DNA of 64,000 nt from Bradyrhizobium diazoefficiens (lineage in GTDB: Bacteria > Pseudomonadota > Alphaproteobacteria > Rhizobiales > Xanthobacteraceae): contig NZ_CP067101.1 of assembly GCF_016616425.1 (NCBI RefSeq), forward strand, positions 4,402,001 to 4,466,000, read 5' to 3'. The stretch's first letter is position 1. Each line of letters opens with the position of its first letter. Of this stretch, positions 21,658-32,583 are shown piece by piece. The translations under genes were made by a program, and so were the position numbers. The notes below the pieces were generated by a model, which was not told the DNA's origin, ran no database searches, and saw nothing but the letters and a program-made list of their open reading frames with translations.

Positions 21658-22434
21658 TTGACCCAGCACTCGCGCGACACCCCCCAATTCTACCTTACGG
21701 CGCCTTCCCCTTGCCCGTATCTGCCAGGGCGGCATGAGCGCAAGGTGTTCACGCATCTGGTCGGAGACCGGGCCGGCGACCTCAACGACCTCCTGACCCA
21801 TGGCGGCTTCCGCCGCAGCCAGTCGATCGCCTACCGCCCGGCCTGTGACCAGTGCCGCGCCTGCGTCTCGGTCCGGGTCATCGCCAACGAGTTCCGCCCC
21901 TCCCGCAACTTCCGGAAGGTGATGGCGCGCAACGCCGACATCGTCGGCGAGCAGCGCAGCGCAGTTCCCACCTCCGAGCAATACTCGGTGTTCCGCGCCT
22001 ATCTCGATGCCCGCCACCGCCACGGCGGCATGGCCGATATGACCGTGCTCGACTACGCCATGATGGTCGAGGACAGCCATGTCGAAACCCGCATCATCGA
22101 ATACCGCAAGCGCGGCCCCGACAGCGGCATCACCGGCCGTGGCGAGGAGCTGATCGCGGTCGCACTCACCGATGTGCTCAGCGACGGCCTGTCGATGGTC
22201 TACTCGTTCTTCGAGCCGAGCCAGGCCAGCCGCTCGATGGGCACCTTCATGATCCTCGACCACATCACCCGCGCGCGCCGGCAAGGATTACCTTACGTCT
22301 ATCTCGGCTACTGGATCGAGGGCTCCAAGAAGATGGACTACAAGGCCCGCTTCCTGCCGCAGCAGCGCCTCGCGCCCTCCGGCTGGCTGCGCATCGACGC
22401 TCAAGGCGATGCGGCGTCCGAGCCGCAGGATTAA
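21658..22434 (+). CDS. bpt: aspartate/glutamate leucyltransferase (Bpt-type)
   Basis: Transfers leucine from Leu-tRNA to proteins with N-terminal Asp or Glu, tagging them for ClpS/ClpAP degradation (N-degron pathway). The 258-residue protein has both halves of the ATE fold: [36 protein letters not shown] with four cysteines (N-domain), and [39 protein letters not shown] (C-domain). The start is TTG 21658; GGAGG lies 13 bases upstream, a long spacing, and no in-frame ATG precedes the conserved region. Confidence 0.93.
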   Translation: MTQHSRDTPQFYLTAPSPCPYLPGRHERKVFTHLVGDRAGDLNDLLTHGGFRRSQSIAYRPACDQCRACVSVRVIANEFRPSRNFRKVMARNADIVGEQRSAVPTSEQYSVFRAYLDARHRHGGMADMTVLDYAMMVEDSHVETRIIEYRKRGPDSGITGRGEELIAVALTDVLSDGLSMVYSFFEPSQASRSMGTFMILDHITRARRQGLPYVYLGYWIEGSKKMDYKARFLPQQRLAPSGWLRIDAQGDAASEPQD

Positions 22435-22596
22435 CATCAAGCTACCGGTGAACGAGGAACCGGAAAACAGCGCTCCAACAAAGGCCGACGCGCGTGAACT
22501 CCGAGCGCCATCGACGCGAGCTATTCCAGCGCTTCCGGACCCTCCGCGGCCGCCTCTCTTGCGCATTCACGTGTGATCGAGACGAGGCGAACGCCC

Positions 22597-22612
22597 GGTG
22601 AGGATCCTCACC
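22597..22612. repeat. perfect 16-bp palindrome at the mntH stop codon
   Basis: GGTGAGGATCCTCACC spans the end of mntH (stop at 22608-22610). As RNA it would form a short GC-rich hairpin without a T-run, so it may protect the 3' end rather than terminate. Confidence 0.5.
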
Positions 22613-23960
22613 CAACCAGCGTATCCACCAGCAGCTTCACGTTCAAAATCACGATCACGCCCGCGACGATCCACGTGATCGCGGCGACCGATTTCGGAAT
22701 CGCGAACTGACCCATCTTGCGGCGGTCGGAGACGAAGCGGACCAGCGGGATCACGGCGAAAGGCAGCTGCATCGACAGCACGACCTGGCTGAACACCAGC
22801 AAATCCGCCGTGCCGCGCTCGCCATAGATCGCGGTGACGACGATCACCGGAATGATGGCGACGCCGCGCGTGAGCAGGCGGCGCGCCCAGTTCGGCAGGC
22901 GTAGGTCGAGAAAGCCTTCCATCACGATCTGGCCGGCGAGCGTCGCCGTCACCGTCGAGTTGAGGCCGGAGGCGAGCAGCGCCACCGCGAACAGCGTCGA
23001 GGCGATGCCGAGGCCCAGCAGCGGCGACAACAGCTCGAAGGCCTGGCCGATCTCGGCGACATTCGAATGGCCGGTCTTGTGGAAGGTTGCGGCTGCGACC
23101 ATCAGGATTGCCGCATTGATGAACAGCGCCAGCATCAGGGCGATGGTCGAATCCGTCGTCGCCCATTTGATCGCCTCGCGGCGGCCGGTGTCGTTGCGCT
23201 CATAGGCGCGCGTCTGCACGATCGAGGAGTGCAGATAGAGGTTATGCGGCATCACGGTCGCGCCGATGATGCCGATCGCGATGTAGAGCATATCAGGATT
23301 GGTGAAGATCTCGCTCTTCGGCATGAAGCCGCGCAGCACCTCCGCCACCGGCGGCGCCGCGGCCACGACCTGGACCGCGAAGCAGACCGCGATCACCGCG
23401 AGCAGCGCGATGACGAAGGCTTCGAGGAAACGGAAGCCGCGGTTCATCAGAAGCAGCAGCAGGAAGGCATCGAGGGCCGTGAGCAGCGCACCGCCGATCA
23501 GGGGAATGCCGAACAGCAGCTTCAGCGCGATCGCGGTGCCGATGACCTCGGCGAGATCGCAGGCGATGATCGCCGCTTCGCAGGCCAGCCAGAGCAGGAA
23601 ATTCACCGCCGGCGAATAGGTGGCGCGGCAGGCCTGCGCGAGGTCGCGGTCGGTGACGATGCCGAGCCGCGCCGCCAGCGACTGCAGCAGGATCGCCATC
23701 AGGTTTGAGAGCAGGATGACGGAGAGCAGCGTGTAGCCGAACTTCGACCCACCGGCGAGGTCGGTCGCCCAATTGCCGGGATCCATGTAGCCGACCGAGA
23801 CGAGGTAGCCCGGGCCGACGAAGGCGAGCAGCCGCCGCCACCAGCGGCCCGCGGCCGGAATGGCGATCGTGGCATTGACCTCGGCAAGGCTTTTGGTGAC
23901 AGGCGCATCAGCGCGCCAGCCGGCGGTGTCGGGGATCAAATCGGGCGATCGGGCATCCAT
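22608..23960 (-). CDS. mntH: Nramp-family manganese transporter
   Basis: Proton-coupled Mn(II) importer of the inner membrane. The 450-residue protein has about 11 membrane helices and both signature metal-site motifs: [18 protein letters not shown] in helix 1 (Asp, Asn) and [20 protein letters not shown] in helix 6 (Met, His). I chose ATG 23960 ([10 protein letters not shown]) because upstream in-frame codons run into the AT-rich regulatory stretch. A duplicated TTGCAA element at 23989-24010 fits Mur (Fur-type) repression by manganese, described for Bradyrhizobium mntH. Divergent from an MFS gene. Confidence 0.95.
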   Translation of the reverse strand: MDARSPDLIPDTAGWRADAPVTKSLAEVNATIAIPAAGRWWRRLLAFVGPGYLVSVGYMDPGNWATDLAGGSKFGYTLLSVILLSNLMAILLQSLAARLGIVTDRDLAQACRATYSPAVNFLLWLACEAAIIACDLAEVIGTAIALKLLFGIPLIGGALLTALDAFLLLLLMNRGFRFLEAFVIALLAVIAVCFAVQVVAAAPPVAEVLRGFMPKSEIFTNPDMLYIAIGIIGATVMPHNLYLHSSIVQTRAYERNDTGRREAIKWATTDSTIALMLALFINAAILMVAAATFHKTGHSNVAEIGQAFELLSPLLGLGIASTLFAVALLASGLNSTVTATLAGQIVMEGFLDLRLPNWARRLLTRGVAIIPVIVVTAIYGERGTADLLVFSQVVLSMQLPFAVIPLVRFVSDRRKMGQFAIPKSVAAITWIVAGVIVILNVKLLVDTLVG

Positions 23961-23988
23961 GCCGGCAGAATACCTCACTTCGCTCTTA

Positions 23989-24010
23989 TTGCAACTCATT
24001 TGCAACTGCA
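23989..24010. promoter_or_regulatory. candidate Mur/Fur binding site upstream of mntH
   Basis: Two self-palindromic TTGCAA hexamers at 23989-23994 and 24000-24005, 11 bases apart start to start, followed by a TGCA at 24007-24010. The array lies about 30-50 bases upstream of the mntH start, in the position of a promoter operator. Rhizobial Mur sites are built from TGCAA-type repeats. The site also sits in the intergenic region of a divergent MFS gene. Confidence 0.65.
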
Positions 24011-24131
24011 TCTAGCCGTACGGGTTCTCGACGTGAACCGTGACGGTCCAGCCTCTTGTCGGGAAGCGGGTGGGTTCGGCGGTCCCGGGAGGCGAATATT
24101 GGTCCAAATTCGCCTTTGCAGGATATGAGCC

Positions 24132-25370
24132 ATGTCCCCTCGCCTCCCCGACACCTTTGGCCGCCTCGCCTGGTCCAACCTCGCGGCGCAGTCGGCCGAG
24201 CAGATCGCATTGGCGGCAGCCCCGATCGTCGCCGTGCTCACGCTCGGCGTCGCGGAAGGCCGGACCGGCCTGCTGCAGACCGCGCTGACCCTGCCCTTCG
24301 TGCTGTTCGCGATTCCGGCCGGCCTGCTCGCCGACCGCATTTCACGCCGCGCGCTGATGGCAGGGGCCGAGGCGCTGCGGGCCGTGGCCCTTGCCACCAT
24401 CGTGCTGCTGCTCGCGCTCGGCGCGCTCAATCTGCCGCTGCTAGCGCTGCTCGGCTTCACCGCGGTCTGCGGCACCGTCGTCTACAGCGTGGCCGCGCCG
24501 GCGCTGGTGCCCTCGCTGGTGAGTTCGGAACTGTTGCCGGCGGCGAATGCCCGCATCGAGCTTGCGCGCACCATCGCCTTTGCCAGCGGACCTGCGCTCG
24601 GCGGCGCGCTGGTCGGGTGGTGGGGCGCGAGCCCGGCCTTCGGCTTCGCCGCGGCGCTCTCGGCGATTGCGGTGGTGCTGCTCGCCGGCATCTTTGAACC
24701 CGCCCGCGCGCCGGCGCCGCAGCGCCATCCGTTGCAGGACATCCGCGAAGGCGCGGCCTTTGTGTTTCACCATCCGCTGCTGCGGCCGGTGTTCATCACT
24801 CAGTTCATCTTCAACACCGGCTGGTTCCTGCAGATCGCCGTGTTCGTGCCCTACGCCGTGCGCCATCTCGGCCTGACCGCCGCCGGTGTCGGCACCGTGC
24901 TGACGATGTACGGCGTCGGCATGGTGATCGGCGCTCTGGTCGCAACCCGTGTGATGCAGCGCATCGCATTCGGCACGGTGGTTGGCCTCGGCCCGGTCGC
25001 CGGCTTCATCGCCGCCTTGGTGATGGCGCTGACGGTGCCGATCCCCTCGCCCTGGCTCGCGGCCTTGAGCTTCTTCCTGCTCGGCATCGGTCCGATCCTC
25101 TGGGTGATCTCGACCACGACGCTGCGCCAGTCCGTGACCCCGCCGCGCCTTCTCGGGCGGGTCTCCGCCATCAACATCATGAGCTACGGCGCCCGCCCGC
25201 TCGGCTCGGCGCTGGGCGCGATCGTCGGCGGCCTCTGGAGCGCGGAAGCGTGCCTCTATCTCGCGGCAGCCGTGTTCGGCATGCAGGCGCTGGTGATCCT
25301 GCTGTCGCCGGCGGTCGCACTCGACCGGCAGCCGGACATGGTGGGGGACGAAGTGGCGGTGCGGTGCTAG
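24132..25370 (+). CDS. MFS transporter, EntS-like (MFS_3) group
   Basis: A 412-residue major facilitator with 12 predicted helices. Motif A-like loops are visible at GLLADRISRRALMAGAEALR (residues about 60-80) and DIREGAAFVFHHPLLRPVF in the central loop, which matches the enterobactin-exporter/MFS_3 branch. Probable drug or metabolite efflux; the substrate is unknown. ATG 24132 has AGGA about ten bases upstream. It shares an intergenic region with mntH and converges on the cyclase gene, whose stop overlaps its own by four bases. Confidence 0.85.
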   Translation: MSPRLPDTFGRLAWSNLAAQSAEQIALAAAPIVAVLTLGVAEGRTGLLQTALTLPFVLFAIPAGLLADRISRRALMAGAEALRAVALATIVLLLALGALNLPLLALLGFTAVCGTVVYSVAAPALVPSLVSSELLPAANARIELARTIAFASGPALGGALVGWWGASPAFGFAAALSAIAVVLLAGIFEPARAPAPQRHPLQDIREGAAFVFHHPLLRPVFITQFIFNTGWFLQIAVFVPYAVRHLGLTAAGVGTVLTMYGVGMVIGALVATRVMQRIAFGTVVGLGPVAGFIAALVMALTVPIPSPWLAALSFFLLGIGPILWVISTTTLRQSVTPPRLLGRVSAINIMSYGARPLGSALGAIVGGLWSAEACLYLAAAVFGMQALVILLSPAVALDRQPDMVGDEVAVRC

Positions 25371-26626
25371 CCCGCCAGATACCGCTCGTAGCTCCCCGCC
25401 ACCGGCTCGCTCGCATCGACCTCGGGATCGAGCGTGTAGAGATCCTGCGCGCGGCCGATGCCCCGCAGCGCGTAGCGGCCGGTGGAGACGAGATAGCGCC
25501 GCCCGGTGGCATCGAGGCCCCGGTAGAATTCGGACGACGCCAGCAGTTCGCGATCGACCGAGCGGCTCATCGAGGCGATGCGGCTGACCTCGTTGACGGT
25601 GGGGCCGACCACCGTGAAGTCGAGCCGGTCCTCGCTGCCGATGTTGCCGTAAAAGACCTCGCCGACATGCAGGCCGATATAGGCTGACGTGGTGGGACGG
25701 CCATCGGCCTCCCGTCGCCTGTTCAGCGCCGCGACGTTCTTGCGGAACAGATGCTCGGCGCGCAGCGCAGCGCGCCGCGCATCCGCCATGTCCTCGCCCC
25801 AGAACATCGCGAGCACGCCGTCCCCGATCAGCTTGAGCACGTCGCCGCCGGCATCGTGGATCGGGTCGATCACGGCCTGCGCATAGTCGTTGAGGAACGG
25901 GATGATCTCGTCGGGGCCGATGCTCTCGCTGATCCCGGTCGAGCCGCGCAAATCCGAATACCAGAGCACGGCATTGATGCGCTCGGTGACGCCGCGCGAG
26001 ATTCGCCCGCGCAAGACCTGTTCGGAGGCATCGCGGCCGAGATAGACGCGCCCGAGCGTGCGCGCGATGTCGACCTGCTGGGCCGATTTCACCGCCAGCC
26101 CCAGCACCGGCACGAGATCGCGCAGCGCTTCCAGTTCCGGCTCGCTGAATCCCGCCTCCCGCCGCGTCGTCCAGTTCGAGTAGAGGCAGTCCATCTGGCC
26201 GAGCGCGCCGTTCTCGCCGAAGCGATGCACGAAGGCGAGATAGTGCCGGTGGCCTTTTTCAGCGAGCTCGCCGATCTGCGAAAAATCAAGCGAGGGAGCG
26301 TCGGCAAGATCGACCAGCATCTCGTCATGGCCATGCTCGAGCATGTGGAAGAAGGTCGAGCGCCGCCAATTTCTGGCCGCATCGCCTTGCGCAGTCGAGC
26401 CGTATTCGATGACGTCGCTCTCGTTGCTCGGCACGTCGCTCCAGCGGAAGCCGCGCCCCTCATAGATCGGATGCAGCGTGTCGATCAGCACGAGCGCACG
26501 CGACAGCTCCAGTCCCTCGGCGCGGCAGCGCTCGCAGAAGCCGCGGAGCAGTTCGTTTTCGGGCAGGCCCGTGAGCCCCTGGCCGGTGAGCCAGTTCATT
26601 AGCGCAAGGCGCGAGGTCAATTGCAT
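25367..26626 (-). CDS. class III adenylate/guanylate cyclase
   Basis: A 419-residue cytoplasmic protein with a C-terminal class III cyclase domain (about 215-400): NAVLWYSDLRGSTGISESIG carries the first metal aspartate, DVLKLIGDGVLAMFWGED the second, and GLHVGEVFYGNIGSEDRLDF the dimer-arm region. The N-terminal 200 residues (LTGLPENELLRGFCERCRAE, HMLEHGHDEMLVDLADAPS) match the sensor-like region of many Bradyrhizobium cyclases. No membrane segment is visible. The typical metal Asp pair is intact, so it is probably active. Bradyrhizobium genomes carry many such paralogues. Confidence 0.88.
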   Translation of the reverse strand: MQLTSRLALMNWLTGQGLTGLPENELLRGFCERCRAEGLELSRALVLIDTLHPIYEGRGFRWSDVPSNESDVIEYGSTAQGDAARNWRRSTFFHMLEHGHDEMLVDLADAPSLDFSQIGELAEKGHRHYLAFVHRFGENGALGQMDCLYSNWTTRREAGFSEPELEALRDLVPVLGLAVKSAQQVDIARTLGRVYLGRDASEQVLRGRISRGVTERINAVLWYSDLRGSTGISESIGPDEIIPFLNDYAQAVIDPIHDAGGDVLKLIGDGVLAMFWGEDMADARRAALRAEHLFRKNVAALNRRREADGRPTTSAYIGLHVGEVFYGNIGSEDRLDFTVVGPTVNEVSRIASMSRSVDRELLASSEFYRGLDATGRRYLVSTGRYALRGIGRAQDLYTLDPEVDASEPVAGSYERYLAG

Positions 26627-26845
26627 GCGCCATTATGCCGTGCATTCGTGACGAGCGAAAGGCGCAGGGCCGCGCGCGGGCCGTGCGCAAGGATCGTGCA
26701 CAAGGATCGTGCGCGCGAATCCCGTCACAAGGCTCCCCGTCACTTGCAGGTCGAATATGCTGCCGCCGCGGTTGACGCGCTCGCCACGCGGGAGGCAAAT
26801 GCCGGCAATGATGACATTGTCGGCCAGAATCGGAGGCATGCGCGG

Positions 26846-28003
26846 ATGAGCCAGCGCCGGCTTCCGATCATCCTGGCGCTCGGCACCACGCAGACCCTGG
26901 CCTGGGCTTCGAGCTACTATTTGCCGGCGCTGCTCGCCGATCCCATGGCGCGCGACCTCGGCGTCTCGCCCAACTGGATCTTTGGCGCGTTCTCGGCCTC
27001 GCTGGTGATCTCGGCGATGCTCGGCCCGCGCATCGGGCGGCAGATCGATCTCGTTGGTGGCCGCCAGGTGCTGTCGGCCTCGAACCTGACCATTGCCGCC
27101 GGCCTCGTGCTCCTCGGATTCTCGCACTCGGTCGCCGTGATGGCGATTGCCTGGCTCGTGCTCGGCATCGGCATGGCGATGGGGCTCTACGACGCCGCGT
27201 TCGCCGCGCTGGGGCGCATCTACGGCACCGAGGCGCGCGGGCCCATCACCGGGATCACGCTGATGGCGGGCTTCGCCTCCACCGTCGGCTGGCCGCTCAC
27301 CGCCTGGGGCCTCGCCCATATCGGCTGGCGCGACACCTGCTTTGCCTGGGCCGCCGCCAACATCCTGATCGGCCTGCCCCTCAACTTCTTCGTGCTGCCG
27401 GCGATCAGGGGCGCCAGGCAGGCGGCGGCGACGGCCGAGAAGCCGCATTTACCGCTCGATCGCACCATGATCCTGCTCGCCTTCATCTTCGCGGCGGTCT
27501 GGACCGTCACCGGGGCCATGGCCGCGCATTTCCCGCGCATCCTGGAGACGACAGGGGCCACGCCCGCCGAGGCCATCGCGGCCGGCGCACTGATCGGCCC
27601 GGCGCAAGTCGGTGCACGCATGTTGGAGGCCGGCTTCCTCAGCCGCTTTCATCCGCTGTGGTCGACGCGGCTCGCCTGCCTCACCCACCCGATCGGCGCG
27701 GTGATCGTTGCGATCTTCGGCGGCGCGGCGGCGAGCGCCTTTGCGCTGTTCCACGGCTCGGGCAACGGCATCCTGACGATCGCGCGCGGCACGCTGCCGC
27801 TGTCGATCTTCGGCCCGAAGGATTTCGGCTACCGTCTCGGCATCATCGGCGCACCGGCACGGATGGCGCAGGCAGTGGCGCCGCTGGCCTTCGGCCTGCT
27901 GATCGACGTCATGGGCGCCAGGGTGCTGATGGTCTCGTCCGCACTCAGCCTCTCGGCGCTGGCCGCATTGTTCCTGGTGCGCACGAGCGCCCGGCCCGAT
28001 TGA
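26846..28003 (+). CDS. MFS transporter
   Basis: A 385-residue major facilitator with 12 hydrophobic segments. It starts MSQRRLPIILALGTTQTLAW, then SSYYLPALLADPMARDLGVS; GPRIGRQIDLVGGRQVL is the motif A loop and FHGSGNGILTIARGTLPLSI a late loop. ATG 26846 has GGAGG nine bases upstream; the long in-frame extension to 26621 overlaps the cyclase start and is not coding. The substrate is unknown; the family is often annotated as putative drug or metabolite exporters. Confidence 0.83.
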   Translation: MSQRRLPIILALGTTQTLAWASSYYLPALLADPMARDLGVSPNWIFGAFSASLVISAMLGPRIGRQIDLVGGRQVLSASNLTIAAGLVLLGFSHSVAVMAIAWLVLGIGMAMGLYDAAFAALGRIYGTEARGPITGITLMAGFASTVGWPLTAWGLAHIGWRDTCFAWAAANILIGLPLNFFVLPAIRGARQAAATAEKPHLPLDRTMILLAFIFAAVWTVTGAMAAHFPRILETTGATPAEAIAAGALIGPAQVGARMLEAGFLSRFHPLWSTRLACLTHPIGAVIVAIFGGAAASAFALFHGSGNGILTIARGTLPLSIFGPKDFGYRLGIIGAPARMAQAVAPLAFGLLIDVMGARVLMVSSALSLSALAALFLVRTSARPD

Positions 28004-28050
28004 CCGCATCAAGGATTGACCGCACCAAGGCGTTCGCGCACAAGCGAGCG

Positions 28051-28236
28051 ATGACCGAGGACACCACCAGCCCACTCAAGCGCGCCTTCCGCTGGGCGAC
28101 CACGCCGCCGCAGGCCTGGGGCGTTTATCTCCTGGCCATCATCCTGGTCTGGCTCGTCTCGTTCTACGCCGGCACGCTGAAGCCGAAGAAGACGCCGGAG
28201 GGGACGCCTTCCGCGGTGATGGTGCCGAAAAGCTGA
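28051..28236 (+). CDS. small single-pass membrane protein, 61 residues
   Basis: Reads MTEDTTSPLKRAFRWATTPP, then one hydrophobic helix (QAWGVYLLAIILVWLVSFYA) and a short hydrophilic tail with Lys/Pro. It starts 47 bases after the MFS stop on the same strand and has a weak ribosome site. Bradyrhizobium carries many small proteins of this build. Possibly an accessory to the transporter, which is inference from adjacency alone. The frame continues upstream across the MFS gene, so the chosen ATG is the first that makes sense. Confidence 0.55.
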   Translation: MTEDTTSPLKRAFRWATTPPQAWGVYLLAIILVWLVSFYAGTLKPKKTPEGTPSAVMVPKS

Positions 28237-28306
28237 TACGCGTGCGTCTGACAATGCTGCGGCCCGAAGCCGGGCTCGCTGACGCAGACGCGCTCGTGCC
28301 CTCCGC

Positions 28307-29284
28307 TCAATGCGGGCAGCTCTCGACCTCGACCGTGACGTGGCTGAGGCTCTTCAGCCCGGCCAGCCGCCGCTTGTAGACGGCCGGCTGCTGCGGCTGG
28401 TCCGACACCACCGAGAGTAGCACGGCGCAATGGCCGGGGCCGACCTGCCACAGATGCAGATCGGTGACGCGATCGTCGCCGACCTCCATGCGCGCCCGGA
28501 TCACACGCTCCAGCTTCTCGTCGGCGCGCACATCGAGCAGCACCGCGCCTGACGACTTGATCAGGCCGAACGCCCAGCTCGCGATCACCGCACTGCCGAT
28601 CAGGCCGACGGCCGGATCGGCCCAGGCCCATCCCGAATACATGGCGACCGCGAGCGCGGCGATCGCCAGCACCGAGGTCGCGGCGTCGGCCATGACATGG
28701 ACGTAGGCTGCGCGCAGATTGTTGTCGTGATGATGGTGGTGATGGCCGCGGTGATCGTGGTCATGATCGGCGTGGTGGTCATCCGCATGGCTGTGGCCGT
28801 GATCATGGCCGTGATGGTGGTGATCGTGGCTGTCGCGCAGCAGCCACGCGCTGGCGAGATTGACGCACAGCCCGAGCGCGGCCACCGCCATGGCTTCGCC
28901 GTAGACGATCGGCACCGGCGTGAACAGCCGCAGCACGCTCTCATAGGCGATCTCGACCGCGATCAGGCCCAGGATGATGGCGCTGGCGAAGGCGGCGAGA
29001 TCGCCGAACTTGCCGGTGCCGAAGGTGAAATGTGCATTCCCCAGATGCCGGCGCGCGAAACGATAGGCGAAGGCGGCAATGCCGAGCGCAGCCGCATGCG
29101 TGCCCATGTGCCAGCCATCGGCCAGCAGCGCCATCGAGCCGAACAGCGAGCCCGCGACGATCTCGCCGACCATCATGATCAAGGTCAGCGCGACCACGAG
29201 CCAGGTGCGCCGCTCGTTCTCGTCGTGCTGCTCACCGAGGAAGGCGTGGTCGTGGGTCCATTGTTCGATGGAATGGGAATGCAT
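28307..29284 (-). CDS. dmeF: cation diffusion facilitator, DmeF-type
   Basis: Exports divalent metals (Co, Ni and related) from the cytoplasm in exchange for protons. The 325-residue protein starts MHSHSIEQWTHDHAFLGEQH, the DmeF hallmark, has six membrane helices, the helix-II site HMGTHAAALGIAAFAY (inverted relative to the HxxxD pattern) and a long His/Asp-rich loop (residues about 150-190, HDHHHHGHDHGHSH and following). The C-terminal cytoplasmic domain follows (VTDLHLWQVGPGHCAVLLSV). The usual dmeR repressor gene is not adjacent. Confidence 0.9.
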   Translation of the reverse strand: MHSHSIEQWTHDHAFLGEQHDENERRTWLVVALTLIMMVGEIVAGSLFGSMALLADGWHMGTHAAALGIAAFAYRFARRHLGNAHFTFGTGKFGDLAAFASAIILGLIAVEIAYESVLRLFTPVPIVYGEAMAVAALGLCVNLASAWLLRDSHDHHHHGHDHGHSHADDHHADHDHDHRGHHHHHHDNNLRAAYVHVMADAATSVLAIAALAVAMYSGWAWADPAVGLIGSAVIASWAFGLIKSSGAVLLDVRADEKLERVIRARMEVGDDRVTDLHLWQVGPGHCAVLLSVVSDQPQQPAVYKRRLAGLKSLSHVTVEVESCPH

Positions 29285-29368
29285 CGAATTCTCCAGCGGA
29301 TTCAGGTCTGTCGGCGCGCACTATAGACCAGCAGGCATCAATTTTCTAAGGTCCAATCGTCCCGCGAA

Positions 29369-29397
29369 TTGACAGCGCTTCCCAGTTTCGCTGTAAT
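29369..29397 (+). promoter_or_regulatory. near-consensus sigma-70 promoter of the chromate operon
   Basis: TTGACA at 29369-29374, a 17-base spacer, then TGTAAT at 29392-29397. Predicted start near 29404, giving a leader of about 75 bases to ATG 29478. The match is unusually good for this genome. Confidence 0.7.
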
Positions 29398-29477
29398 GTG
29401 CGCCATGGGGATTTGAGCGATCTCCCCACGAGGCGACATGCCCAAGTATCGCGTCCCGGTTTATGCGAGGACGCATC

Positions 29478-30295
29478 ATGTCTACTTTCACGACGATATC
29501 ATCGGACAAATTGGCACGGCTGATCGGCACGGCGAACGGCCCTGCCCTGATCGACGTGCGCACCGAGGAGGATTTTGCCGCCGACCGGCGGCTGATCCCC
29601 GGCTCCATCAAGCTCAGCCACGAGCGCGTGACGGACTGGGGCGGCGACTTCGCCGGCCGGCGGGCCGTCGTCACGTGCCTGCGCGGTGAAAAGCTCGCGC
29701 AGGGCACGGCGGCCTGGCTGCGTCAGCTCGGCGTCGAGGCCGAGACGCTGGAGGGCGGCTTCGAGGGTTGGAAGGCGGCCAAGCTGCCGCTAGTCGACAC
29801 GCGCAAGCTGCCGGCACGCGATGCCAGGGGGCGCACCATCTGGGTGACGCGGGCGCGGCCCAAGATCGATCGCATCGCCTGCCCCTGGCTGATCCGCCGC
29901 TTCGTCGATCCCAAGGCGGTGTTCCTGTTTGTGGCGCCGTCCGAGGTCGTCGCCGTCGGTGAGCGCTTTGGCGCCGCGCCATTCGACATCGAGAACGTGT
30001 TCTGGAGCCACCGCGGCGAGCTCTGCACCTTCGATGTCATGATTGAGGAGTTCGGAATCGGCACTCCGGCCTTGCTGCGTCTGGCCACGCTGGTGCGCGG
30101 CGCCGACACCGCACGGCCCGATCTGGCGCCGGAAGCCCCCGGCCTGCTCGCGGCGTCGCTCGGGCTGTCGCGGATGTATGACGACGACCTCGCGCAGCTC
30201 GAGGCCGGCATGACGCTCTACGACGCCTTCTACCGCTGGTGCCGCGACGCCACGGCCGAAACTCACAACTGGCCGACCAACAAGGTGAAGGCGTA

Positions 30296-30296
<1 letters not shown>
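29478..30296 (+). CDS. chrB: rhodanese-ChrB fusion, chromate resistance protein
   Basis: A 272-residue protein. The N-terminal rhodanese domain (about 10-100) has the active-site cysteine C67 in the loop TCLRGEKLAQGTAA. The C-terminal ChrB-like domain (about 105-265) includes RTIWVTRARPKIDRIACPWL, IRRFVDPKAVFLFV and ENVFWSHRGELCTFDVMIEE. ChrB proteins sense chromate and aid resistance; here the rhodanese replaces the usual ChrB N-terminal half. ATG 29478 (MSTFTT) has GAGG seven bases upstream. The stop overlaps the chrA start by one base (TAATG), making a tight operon behind the 29369 promoter. The symbol is by domain. Confidence 0.85.
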
Positions 30297-31678
<1,382 letters not shown>

Positions 31679-31781
31679 GGCGTGCACTCACAGGTTCGTT
31701 GCGTCCGGTCTGCTGTCGGAAGGCCACGTTGAAACCGAGAGGCTGCATGGAGGCCTCGGCCATATTCGGACTCTTGCATCG

Positions 31782-32168
31782 CTAGGCCGACGACGGGCCC
31801 TCAACAATCTTCCAATAGGAGTCCTTGCGGATCACCTCGCCCGCGCGAAAGGTGTAAAAGTCACATCCTCGGACCTCGATCGTTTTTCCTTCGCGGGTTG
31901 TGCCCGTTAATGTCCATTTCGAAATGCCCGTGTCTGCCATCGCATCCACAAAGTGCTCGACGTCGCCGTAGTGAACGTCCGGCAGGCCTTCAAAGCGCAT
32001 CGCGAGCCCGTCACGTACTTTGCGTTTCCCCTCGAAGCGCGAGCCCCAGGGCTCGGGTCCCCTCGGCATCTCCAAGACACAATCGTCAGCAAAGAAATCC
32101 ATGACGGAATCCAGGTCGTGCGCGTTGAAGGCTTCGCACAGCGCTGTCAATTTCGATCGAATGTCCAT
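31782..32168 (-). CDS. SnoaL/NTF2-like protein
   Basis: A 128-residue single-domain protein of the nuclear-transport-factor-2-like fold: LCEAFNAHDLDSVMDFFADD, CVLEMPRGPEPWGSRFEGK, then GTTREGKTIEVRGCDFYTFR and VIRKDSYWKI. These small cone-shaped barrels serve as isomerases, hydrolases or unknown binding proteins, and no catalytic pair can be named. ATG 32168 (MDIRSK) was chosen over the extended start at 32246; AAGGA lies seven bases upstream. It converges with chrA and marks the beginning of the accessory stretch. Confidence 0.8.
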   Translation of the reverse strand: MDIRSKLTALCEAFNAHDLDSVMDFFADDCVLEMPRGPEPWGSRFEGKRKVRDGLAMRFEGLPDVHYGDVEHFVDAMADTGISKWTLTGTTREGKTIEVRGCDFYTFRAGEVIRKDSYWKIVEGPSSA

Positions 32169-32583
32169 CCTTCCGTTCCTTATCTCGAAGTGGATACAAT
32201 AGCATAAGGACACACGAAGGCGACCCGATATCGGCAAGCGCGACATTCACCGCAAGGCTTTTTCGAGGATTCTTACAACTACCCGGCATTGAAGCGATAT
32301 CTGCTAGACCCGCTAAGTCTCGGCGGTTCCGGCTGGTACCGGTATATTCGATCACAGGTCGGCACGCGCGAGGAGTGGCTCCAGGATTATGAGGCCAAGT
32401 GCTTTCGCAGTCGTGAGATCGATGGAGAGTTTGAGCTTCGTCGACTGAAAGATCGGAGTCTCGCCGGGTTTGGCTCGCGCAGCACGTTATCGAACGGCTG
32501 CAGAATAGAAGCAATATATTACGCCGGCGCACCACCTCTGTCCAAAGCCTGCGGCTTCGAAACTGAAGAACGAAACTCAGGGT
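32169..32583. other. 415 bases without a supported gene
   Basis: A plus-strand frame at 32289-32645 (MKRYLLDPLSLGGSGWYRYI, then RSQVGTREEWLQDYEAKCFR) reads like protein in part but has no ribosome site and overlaps the caspase gene in antisense. It may be a gene fragment. No repeats seen. Confidence 0.5.
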
